Origin: JBOGIF01 sp050742415
Lineage (GTDB): Bacteria; Actinomycetota; Acidimicrobiia; Acidimicrobiales; AC-14
Assembly (NCBI GenBank): GCA_050742415.1
Contig: JBOGIF010000060.1
Location: 1-30,917, forward strand
Direction of reading: 5' to 3'
Length of the DNA stretch: 30,917 nucleotides
Shown here: one piece after another, positions 9,284 through 15,665 of the stretch
How positions within the stretch are numbered: the stretch's first letter is position 1
Layout of the letters: every line of letters starts with the position of its first letter
The notes under the pieces: model-generated
What the model was told of the DNA's origin: nothing
The model's input: the letters and a program-made list of their open reading frames with translations, nothing else
Databases searched by the model: none
Position numbers and translations under genes: made by a program

Positions 9284-9402
9284 CGCCGTCGCGCTCACCC
9301 GGTGGTCCGGGCCGGCTCTAGCGACAGCGTCATTACTGTTCGCAGGGTGATCCGTTCGCAGCCGATGGTCGTCGTAGCCGAGCGGGCGGAACGACGGGTC
9401 GT

Positions 9403-9798
9403 TCAGCCTCCGATCGCGTAAGGCTCGGTGATGATCTCGAGGAAATGCCCGCTCGGGTCCTCGAAGTAGACGCCGCGGCCCCCAGCTCCAAGGCCTTCAC
9501 CCGAGTTGATCTCACCGGACCGCTTCCTGGCGGGATCGGCCCAGTACGGCAGTTGGCGCTCGACGATCCTGGCGAAGATCTGGTCGAACTCGGCGTCGCT
9601 GATCAGGAAGGCGTAGTGCTGGGAGACGATGTCGCCGTCGTCGTCGATGAAGTCGAGGGTGACCCCGTTGGCGGTCTCGACACCGAGGAACGGACCGAAC
9701 GGTGTCGGCGGGCCGAGCCCGAGGATCTCGGCCAAGAACTCGGCGGACTCCCGGCTGTCACGGGCAGAGACGATGGTGTGGTTCAGGTGCACGGACAC
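9403..9798 (-). CDS. VOC superfamily protein (glyoxalase/dioxygenase-like)
   Basis: This is a single-module vicinal oxygen chelate protein of 131 residues. The family covers glyoxalases, extradiol dioxygenases and antibiotic-binding proteins. Visible features are LNHTIVSARDSRESAEFLAE at the start (His7 is a likely metal ligand), LGVETANGVTLDF, HYAFLISDAEFDQIFARI (a second His), and the closing signature GVYFEDPSGHFLEIIT, whose Glu is the usual last metal ligand. The GTG start has a good AAAGGAG ribosome site seven bases upstream. The substrate cannot be told from sequence. Confidence 0.9.
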   Translation of the reverse strand: MSVHLNHTIVSARDSRESAEFLAEILGLGPPTPFGPFLGVETANGVTLDFIDDDGDIVSQHYAFLISDAEFDQIFARIVERQLPYWADPARKRSGEINSGEGLGAGGRGVYFEDPSGHFLEIITEPYAIGG

Positions 9799-9897
9799 GG
9801 CGCGCTCCTTTCGGCGGAGAACGCTTTTCGGGTCGACCCCCGCAAAGGCACATTAGGGTGCAGAACTCCCGGGCGCGGAGCGATCAGGAAACGACGG

Positions 9898-10395
9898 TCA
9901 GGGAGCTCGGGGCGGCATGCGCCTACGGTTCCGGATCGCCGAGACGACGAGCGCGATGAGGGCGATTGCCAGCACCAAGATGGCGGCCTTGTCGCTGCTG
10001 AGCTCTCCGAAGATGCCGGTGTCGCCGCGGTTGAAGTCGTGGCCGGCCAGGATGAAGGGAATCGTCGCAACCCCGGCGGCAACACGGGCGGCGATCCCGG
10101 TGATCACGCCCCACCCGAGATCGCCGGCGTCACCGCGGAGGGCGAAGCCCGATCTGAAGTTGCCAGTGCCGTCCCTGCGGCTGGCCGACCAGCAGGCCCA
10201 GAGAAGGCCTGCCCAAAGCGCGACCGCCGAGGTGCCCCAGACGACGGCGTCGGGGAGGCCCAAAGCCGCACTGCCGAAGCGCACCGCGAACGATGCCACC
10301 AACCCGACGACGAAGCCGGCGAGGCCCCGCGCCGCCGCCCGCGCCGGGAGAACCACCCCCGAGGGGGCCGTGCCCCCGACCGCTAACGGGCCCAC
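9898..10395 (-). CDS. Membrane protein resembling only the N-terminal half of a CPBP intramembrane protease
   Basis: The protein has 165 residues and about four membrane helices (near residues 25-47, 50-70, 95-117 and 138-153) and a basic end, RNRRRMPPRAP. The segment WSASRRDGTGNFRSGFALRG followed by DLGWGVITGI resembles the region before the catalytic helices of actinobacterial CPBP (CAAX-protease-like) membrane proteins, where ASRRKGTG and FGLR are common. The EExxxR and later motifs of the catalytic half are missing, and the stretch beyond the stop does not supply them in another frame. The likely start is GTG 10395, without a clear ribosome site. It may be a truncated relic or a small membrane protein of its own. 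Confidence 0.6.
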   Translation of the reverse strand: MGPLAVGGTAPSGVVLPARAAARGLAGFVVGLVASFAVRFGSAALGLPDAVVWGTSAVALWAGLLWACWSASRRDGTGNFRSGFALRGDAGDLGWGVITGIAARVAAGVATIPFILAGHDFNRGDTGIFGELSSDKAAILVLAIALIALVVSAIRNRRRMPPRAP

Positions 10396-10646
10396 CCCCG
10401 GCCGGTGGCGGAAGGGGCCGGGTGGCGATGGCCCCGCCTACCAGCACGCGGTCGGACCAGGCCCTGGCCGTCCCTGTAGCGCAGCGGAGCCACACCGGAC
10501 GGGTCCGGGTATGCCCGAACTGAGGCGCATCCGGGCGAGGGCTAGGTTCGGACGGACGTCGCAGCGATTAGTTCGGTGGCCTGCTCCCGTCTCAGGGTGA
10601 GCATCCGCGCCACACCCAACCTTCGATCCATCACCCGAGGAGCCCG

Positions 10647-11639
10647 ATGGCAAAGGAGTCGCACCTCGCCATCGAGGCCACAGGTCTCGTCAAGTCGTTC
10701 GGCGAGACACGCGCCGTCGACGGCGTGGATCTGGCCGTGCGCCGTGGCTCGGTCTACGGCGTGCTGGGGCCGAACGGTGCCGGTAAGACGACGACCATCC
10801 GCATGCTGGCGACGTTGGTACGCCCGGACGCGGGGACTGCCCTGGTGCTCGGCCACGACATCGTGGAGAAAGCCGATGCCGTCCGGCGCGTCGTGAGCCT
10901 CACCGGTCAGCTCGCCTCGGTCGACGAGGACCTCACGGGCCGCGAGAACCTCATCCTGCTCGGCTGGCTCCTCGGTCTGAAGCGCCCGGCGGCCAAGGGT
11001 CGTGCCGACGAGCTACTGGAGGCGTTCGGCCTCTCGGAGGCAGCGAGCCGGCTGGTTAAGAACTTCTCCGGCGGTATGAGACGCCGCCTCGACATCGCCG
11101 CCAGCATGGTGGTGACCCCGGAGCTGATGTTCCTCGACGAGCCGACGACCGGCCTCGACCCGCGTTCGCGAAACCAGGTCTGGGGGATCATCCGGGCCCT
11201 CGTCGCCGGGGGTACGACGATCCTGCTCTGCACGCAATACCTGGAAGAGGCGGATCAGCTGGCGGACGGCATCGCCGTGATCGACCACGGCAGGGTGATC
11301 GCCGAGGGGACACCCGGGCAGCTCAAGGCGTCGGTGGGCTCGGGCAGGCTGCACGTACGCCTGATGGACCCCTCACAGCGCCCCGAGGCCGAGCGGGTTC
11401 TGCGCGGGCAGCTGGGCGACGTAACCGCCGAAGCGGATCCTGCCGCGCTCTCGGCGCCGTGCTCCGACGCCGATCGTGGCGCCGCGGCCCTGGCCGAGCT
11501 GGCAGCCTCGGGGGTGCGGATCGCGGACTTCTCGCTCGGCCAGCCCAGACTGGACGAGGTGTTCCTCGCCCTCACCGGCCGTCCGGCCGACGAACCTGCC
11601 GACCACGTTGGTGCTACTGAAGAGGAGCAGGCGTCATGA
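10647..11639 (+). CDS. DrrA-like ABC transporter ATP-binding protein
   Basis: This is the ATPase of an ABC-2 type exporter of the daunorubicin-resistance (DrrA) family, which powers export of drugs or lipids through the partner encoded next. The protein has 330 residues: Walker A GPNGAGKT (41-48), Q-loop region VVSLTGQLASVDEDLTGREN, signature NFSGGMRRRLDIA (140-151), Walker B MFLDEPTTGLDPRS, and TQYLEEADQLAD in place of the usual H-loop, as in DrrA proteins. The C-terminal domain ends with QPRLDEVFLALTGRP, the family tail. GAGGAG lies just upstream of the ATG. The last codons overlap the permease start (ATGA). Confidence 0.94.
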   Translation: MAKESHLAIEATGLVKSFGETRAVDGVDLAVRRGSVYGVLGPNGAGKTTTIRMLATLVRPDAGTALVLGHDIVEKADAVRRVVSLTGQLASVDEDLTGRENLILLGWLLGLKRPAAKGRADELLEAFGLSEAASRLVKNFSGGMRRRLDIAASMVVTPELMFLDEPTTGLDPRSRNQVWGIIRALVAGGTTILLCTQYLEEADQLADGIAVIDHGRVIAEGTPGQLKASVGSGRLHVRLMDPSQRPEAERVLRGQLGDVTAEADPAALSAPCSDADRGAAALAELAASGVRIADFSLGQPRLDEVFLALTGRPADEPADHVGATEEEQAS

Positions 11640-12484
11640 GCCTCAACAACCCAGCCCAGGCCGACCTCGCCACCGCGGCCGACGAAGCCGCGGTTCGCAT
11701 GGCGATCTCCTCGATCGACCGCCCGGCGAGGGCGAGCGCGTTGTCGTCTGCGCTCGCCTTCGGGTGGCGGGGGATGCTCAAGGTCAAGCACGTTCCCGAG
11801 CAGCTCCTCGACGTGACGATCACGCCGGTGATGTTCGTCCTGATGTTCACCTACATCTTCGGCGGCGCCATCGCCGGGTCCACCGGCGAGTACCTGGACT
11901 ACATCCTGCCCGGCATCCTCGTGATGTCGGTGCTGTTCACCACCGTCTACTCCGGCGTCGCCATCAACACCGACCTCACCAAGGGGGTGGCCGACCGGTT
12001 CCGGTCGCTGCCGATCTGGCGGGGTGCGCCTCTGATGGGGTCGCTGTTGGGCGACAGCGTTCGCTACCTGGTCAACGGCACCGTGATCATCGGCCTCGGC
12101 TTTGCCCTGGGCTTCCGCCCCGGCGCCGGCGTGGGTGGCGTCGTGCTGGCACTGGGTCTGGTGGTGCTGTTCGCCTTCGCCCTCTCCTGGGTGTTCACGA
12201 CTCTCGGGCTTCTGCTGCGCTCGCCCAGCGCGGTGATGAACGCGGGCTTCATGGGGATCTTCCCGCTCACGTTCCTGTCGAACGTCTTCGTCGACCCGAA
12301 GACTCTGCCTCGCCCCCTCGAGGTGTTCGTCCACGTCAACCCGATCTCGGTCCTCGCCAGCGGCTCCCGCGGCTTGATGGAGGGGAACGCGGCCGCCCGC
12401 GACATCGCCATCGTGCTGGCAGTGGCGGCGGGGTTGACCGCGGTGTTCATGCCGCTGACGACGCGCCTGTACCGCGACAAGTGA
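11636..12484 (+). CDS. DrrB-like ABC-2 type permease
   Basis: This is the membrane partner of the preceding ATPase. The 282 residues include a soluble N-terminal stretch, then about six membrane helices (for example ITPVMFVLMFTYIFGGAI, YILPGILVMSVLFTTVYSG, GTVIIGLGFALGF, VVLALGLVVLFAFALSWVF, AGFMGIFPLTFLSNVFV and IAIVLAVAAGLTAVFMPL). DRFRSLPIWRGAPLMG, FVDPKTLPRPLEVFVHVNPIS and the ending LYRDK are typical of DrrB-type ABC-2 permeases. The start overlaps the upstream stop by four bases. The cargo is unknown. No biosynthetic cluster adjoins it. Confidence 0.93.
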   Translation: MSLNNPAQADLATAADEAAVRMAISSIDRPARASALSSALAFGWRGMLKVKHVPEQLLDVTITPVMFVLMFTYIFGGAIAGSTGEYLDYILPGILVMSVLFTTVYSGVAINTDLTKGVADRFRSLPIWRGAPLMGSLLGDSVRYLVNGTVIIGLGFALGFRPGAGVGGVVLALGLVVLFAFALSWVFTTLGLLLRSPSAVMNAGFMGIFPLTFLSNVFVDPKTLPRPLEVFVHVNPISVLASGSRGLMEGNAAARDIAIVLAVAAGLTAVFMPLTTRLYRDK

Positions 12485-12603
12485 GCCGCAGCGGCGCGCT
12501 CCGTCATGCGGTACGACAACCTCCTCGGGGGAACGCCGCTGACTTCACACAACCGACATGCACCGGCAGCGCGGCGTTGACAACCATCGGCGAGACTTGC
12601 GGG

Positions 12604-13446
12604 GTGCTGGTCCGGATCGGTTGCCAGTTCGACTACGTAGCTCCCGAGAGCACGCCGTCTCTATGGCAGGTGCGGCCGCGTCCCGAAGGTGAGTACCGGA
12701 TCGTCAGCGAACGATGGGAGCCACCCGCCCCGGCCCGGGTCTACGTCGACGCCTACGGCAACCTTTGCGATCGCGTCACCCTTCCGGCGGGGCGGTCCAC
12801 CCTCCACTACGACGCCACGGTTGAGGTGTCATCGAGCTTCGACGAGGCCGACAAGGCCGCGGCCCAGGCCGCCATCGAGGATCTGCCGGACGAGGCCTTC
12901 GTGTACCTGCTGCCCAGCCGGTTTTGTTGGCCCGACGTCCTCTACGACCAGGCGTGGGACCTCTTCGGCTCGGCCGAGCCGGGCTGGCCCCGCGTGCAGG
13001 CGGTATGCGACTGGATCTACGAGCACATCCGGTACGAGGTAGGTGCCAGCACGGCCCTCACCACCGCCTGCGACGTGTGGGAATCGCGTGTCGGCGTGTG
13101 CCGTGACCTCACCCAGCTCGGCATCACCCTGTGCCGCGCCCTGAACGTTCCGGCCCGCTACGTGGCCGGCTACCTTCCAGACATCGCGGTTGTCCGGCCC
13201 GATCTCCCCATGGACTTCTGCTCGTGGTTCGAGGCCTGGCTCGACGGCCGGTGGTGGACGTTCGACCCCCGGAACAACGAGCCGCGCATCGGCCGGGTGG
13301 TGATCGCCAGGGGCCGCGATGCCCTCGACGCGGCCATGGTCACGACGTGGGGAGCGGCCGAGCTCGAGGTGATGGAGGTGTGGGCCGACGAGGCCGAGAA
13401 CGACGGCCATGGCCCTGGGTCAGCGCCGGGTGCTCCCTGCCCATAG
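12604..13446 (+). CDS. Transglutaminase-like cysteine peptidase family protein
   Basis: This is a soluble protein of 280 residues with the bacterial transglutaminase-like N-terminal domain (IGCQFDYVAPESTPSLWQVRPR, residues 5-26) followed by the papain-like core. The nucleophile is Cys166 in SRVGVCRDLTQLGITLCRALNVPARYV. The acidic residue is Asp221 in WWTFDPRNN. The position where many homologues carry the catalytic His (MDF-x-xWFEAWL) is Cys206 here. IGRVVIARGRDALDAAMVTTWG is typical of this subfamily. Such genes often accompany ATP-grasp and alpha-E proteins, which are not present here. The start chosen is GTG 12604. No ribosome site is obvious, and there is no other start codon nearby upstream in frame. 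Confidence 0.85.
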   Translation: MLVRIGCQFDYVAPESTPSLWQVRPRPEGEYRIVSERWEPPAPARVYVDAYGNLCDRVTLPAGRSTLHYDATVEVSSSFDEADKAAAQAAIEDLPDEAFVYLLPSRFCWPDVLYDQAWDLFGSAEPGWPRVQAVCDWIYEHIRYEVGASTALTTACDVWESRVGVCRDLTQLGITLCRALNVPARYVAGYLPDIAVVRPDLPMDFCSWFEAWLDGRWWTFDPRNNEPRIGRVVIARGRDALDAAMVTTWGAAELEVMEVWADEAENDGHGPGSAPGAPCP

Positions 13447-13503
13447 GATGGTGGCTGACGAGATAGTCACTCGGACTGGCTCGCAGTGAAGGGAACACAA
13501 GCG

Positions 13504-13704
13504 TTGGCAACCGGAACAGTGAAGTTTTTCAACTCGGAGAAGGGCTTCGGCTTCATCTCCCGCGAGCAGGGCGAGGATGTCTTCGTCCACTACTCCAACA
13601 TTCAGGGCAGCGGCTACAAGTCGCTCGAGGAAGGCGACCACGTCGAGTTCGACGTGGCCCCGGGCCGCAAGGGCGAGGAAGCGCAGAACGTCCGCGTAGT
13701 CTGA
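13504..13704 (+). CDS. Cold-shock protein (CspA family)
   Basis: This is a small single-stranded nucleic-acid-binding beta-barrel protein that acts as an RNA chaperone. The start chosen is TTG 13504, which gives ATGTVKFFNSEKGFGFI right after the start, as in the family. The ribosome site GAAGGGA lies about nine bases upstream. A longer GTG start at 13486 is possible but would remove that site. RNP1 is KGFGFIS and RNP2 is DVFVHYS. The length is 66 residues. A perfect terminator hairpin follows 21 bases after the stop, so it is a single-gene unit. Confidence 0.95.
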   Translation: MATGTVKFFNSEKGFGFISREQGEDVFVHYSNIQGSGYKSLEEGDHVEFDVAPGRKGEEAQNVRVV

Positions 13705-13725
13705 ACGACCCGAAACAGAGCAACA

Positions 13726-13757
13726 ACAGAACCGCCGGCCAGTGCCGGCGGTTCTGT
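13726..13757 (+). terminator. Terminator hairpin after the cold-shock gene
   Basis: A perfect 14-base-pair stem (ACAGAACCGCCGGC paired with GCCGGCGGTTCTGT) closes a four-base loop CAGT. There is no U-run after it, as is common in high-GC actinobacteria, so efficiency is uncertain. Confidence 0.8.
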
Positions 13758-13850
13758 CATGTGGGGTGGGGGAGAACCCGGATTTCGGACGGCGCCGGAG
13801 GTAAACTTCCCAGAGGGATTGGATCCATGCGCGAGGTTGGGAGCGAACCA

Positions 13851-14837
13851 ATGCTGAGGCGAAGTCTCTTCGGAGCTCTGTTGGTGGGATCGGTGGTGTT
13901 GGCAGCAACCCCAGCCCGGGCGGAGTCGGACGCCGACGGCGGCAGCCTCCTCTTTGGACAGACCGTGACCCGGACCATCAGCCCTGCCGGAGACAAGGAC
14001 AACGTCACCTTCAGCGCCAAAGCCGGTCAGCGGGTCACCATACGCATGAACAAGACTGCCGGAAGCTCGCTCGATCCGTTCCTACGTCTGTTCCGGCCCG
14101 GCGGGAGCCTGCTCGCTGTGGATGACGACTCGGGAGGCGATCTAAACGCCCTCCTCAACGACGTCCTCTTACCTGTCAAGGGCAAGTACAAGATCCAATC
14201 GTCGGGCTTCGGTACCTCGGTCGGTGAGTACGTCCTCACGTTGACCCTCACAGGCGGTGGCGGAGGCGGCTGCAGCCCGAACGCCGACCAGGTTGCCCTC
14301 TTCCGCGACGCCAACTTCAGCGGGACGTGCGTTCTCAAGGGCGTCGGCAACCATCCCAACCCGGCTTCTCTCTCGCCCTTGGGCAATGACGAAGCTTCCT
14401 CGATCAGGGTGGGAGGCAACGTGAGGGGGGTGGTTTACCGTGACAACGACTTCGCAGGTACGACCGAGATCTTTCTTTCGGACGATTCGAACCTGTCCGA
14501 CAACCCCATAGGGAACGACCAGATCTCCTCCATGAGGGTCGAGACCCGCGGGCCTTGTGTTCCCAACGCCGACCAGGTCTCCCTGTTCCGCGACGCCAAC
14601 TTCACTGGTCCCTGCGTCGTCAAGGGTCTCGGGGACTACCCGAACCCGGGCACGCTTTCCCCGCTGAACAACGACGACGTCACGTCGGTCCGCGTCGGTG
14701 CCAACGTCAAAGCCGTCCTCTACCGGGACAACGACTTCAACGGGACCACCGAGACCTTCACCTCGGACGATCCCAACCTCTCCGACAATTCGATCGGCAA
14801 CGACCAGGTGTCGTCCATGAGGGTCCAGAACCGGTAG
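13851..14837 (+). CDS. Secreted protein with a PPC-like domain and two beta/gamma-crystallin domains
   Basis: The protein has 328 residues from ATG 13851; an alternative ATG at 13827 would add eight. A Sec signal peptide is clear: MLRRSLFGALLVGS followed by hydrophobic residues and cleavage after ARA (residue 24). Residues about 25-135 read as a bacterial pre-peptidase C-terminal (PPC) beta-sandwich (GDKDNVTFSAKAGQRVTIRM, DPFLRLFRPGGSLLAVDDDSGG, GEYVLTLTL). After a six-glycine linker come two repeats of about 95 residues, each with two Greek-key motifs (ADQVALFRDANFSGTCV, VVYRDNDFAGTTEIF, and the same pattern again). Each key ends in a calcium-site-like motif: NDEASS, NDQISS, NDDVTS, NDQVSS. 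It is likely an extracellular calcium-binding structural or inhibitor-like protein. No catalytic domain is present. Confidence 0.85.
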   Translation: MLRRSLFGALLVGSVVLAATPARAESDADGGSLLFGQTVTRTISPAGDKDNVTFSAKAGQRVTIRMNKTAGSSLDPFLRLFRPGGSLLAVDDDSGGDLNALLNDVLLPVKGKYKIQSSGFGTSVGEYVLTLTLTGGGGGGCSPNADQVALFRDANFSGTCVLKGVGNHPNPASLSPLGNDEASSIRVGGNVRGVVYRDNDFAGTTEIFLSDDSNLSDNPIGNDQISSMRVETRGPCVPNADQVSLFRDANFTGPCVVKGLGDYPNPGTLSPLNNDDVTSVRVGANVKAVLYRDNDFNGTTETFTSDDPNLSDNSIGNDQVSSMRVQNR

Positions 14838-14903
14838 TAGCCAAGCCGCCACCCGGCCAACGCCCGGCCAACCGGCCCCCTTCGAGGCCCCTATCGTCGG
14901 GTG

Positions 14904-15665
14904 ATGTCCACCAGTCTCGCCACCTCCCGCCCGGGCGCCGGCTCTGTCGCCGCCCGGGCCGTCAACGCAACCAAGGTCTACGGATCGGGCACCACGGCCG
15001 TAACCGCCCTCGACGAGGTCAGCGTCGACTTCGCGGCCGGCCGGTTCACCGCCATCATGGGGCCGTCGGGGTCGGGCAAGTCCACCCTGATGCACTGCCT
15101 GGCCGGACTGGACTCGCTCACGTCCGGGTCGGTCTCCATAGGCGACGTCGACCTCACCACGCTGGACGACAAGCGGCTCACCCTGTTGCGCAGGGACAAG
15201 GTGGGGTTCGTCTTCCAGGCCTTCAACCTGGTCCCGACTCTCACCGCGTACGAGAACATCACGCTTCCGATCGCACTTGCCGGAGAGCGCCCGGACAGCG
15301 GATGGATCTCGACGGTGGTCGACGCCGTCGGCTTGGGCGACCGGCTCACCCACCGGCCGAGCGAGCTGTCCGGCGGTCAGCAGCAACGGGTGGCGGTGGC
15401 AAGGGCTCTGGCCAGCCGGCCGGCGATCGTCTTCGCCGACGAGCCCACGGGCAACCTCGATTCCCGCACGGGCGCCGAGATCCTTTCTTTCCTGAGCCGA
15501 GCCGTGGCCGAGCTGGGCCAGACCGTGGTGATGGTCACACACGACCCGATGGCGGCCGGGTACGCGGGGCAGGTCGTGTTCCTGGCCGACGGCCGCGTCG
15601 TCGGCGAGCTGGCCGACCCCACGCCGGAGAGCGTGCTCGACCGGATGAAGGCGCTGGGCGGGTGA
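14904..15665 (+). CDS. MacB/LolD-type ABC transporter ATP-binding protein
   Basis: This is the ATPase of a mechanotransmission-type ABC system that works with the large FtsX-like permease encoded next. The protein has 253 residues: Walker A GPSGSGKS (53-60), Q-loop VGFVFQAFNLVPTLTAYENI, signature LSGGQQQRVAVARAL (155-169), Walker B IVFADEPTGNLDSRTG, and H-loop VMVTHD. A stretch of about 18 residues precedes the usual start of the domain. The start is ATG 14904 or the adjacent GTG 14901. It overlaps the permease start (GTGA). Such pairs in actinobacteria export or extract lipids, peptides or drugs, and the cargo here is unknown. Confidence 0.94.
   Translation: MSTSLATSRPGAGSVAARAVNATKVYGSGTTAVTALDEVSVDFAAGRFTAIMGPSGSGKSTLMHCLAGLDSLTSGSVSIGDVDLTTLDDKRLTLLRRDKVGFVFQAFNLVPTLTAYENITLPIALAGERPDSGWISTVVDAVGLGDRLTHRPSELSGGQQQRVAVARALASRPAIVFADEPTGNLDSRTGAEILSFLSRAVAELGQTVVMVTHDPMAAGYAGQVVFLADGRVVGELADPTPESVLDRMKALGG

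Noticed and set aside
12577..12582. TTGACA as a -35 box for the transglutaminase gene
   Set aside because: No TANNNT lies 16-18 bases downstream, and the transcript would start after the chosen GTG.
11476..12603. Upstream extension of the transglutaminase frame
   Set aside because: It is the shadow of the DrrA and DrrB genes. The family N-terminus begins just after GTG 12604.
14555..15661. Upstream extension of the FtsX permease frame (369 codons)
   Set aside because: It overlaps the crystallin and ATPase genes in another frame. The permease begins at the GTGA overlap at 15662.
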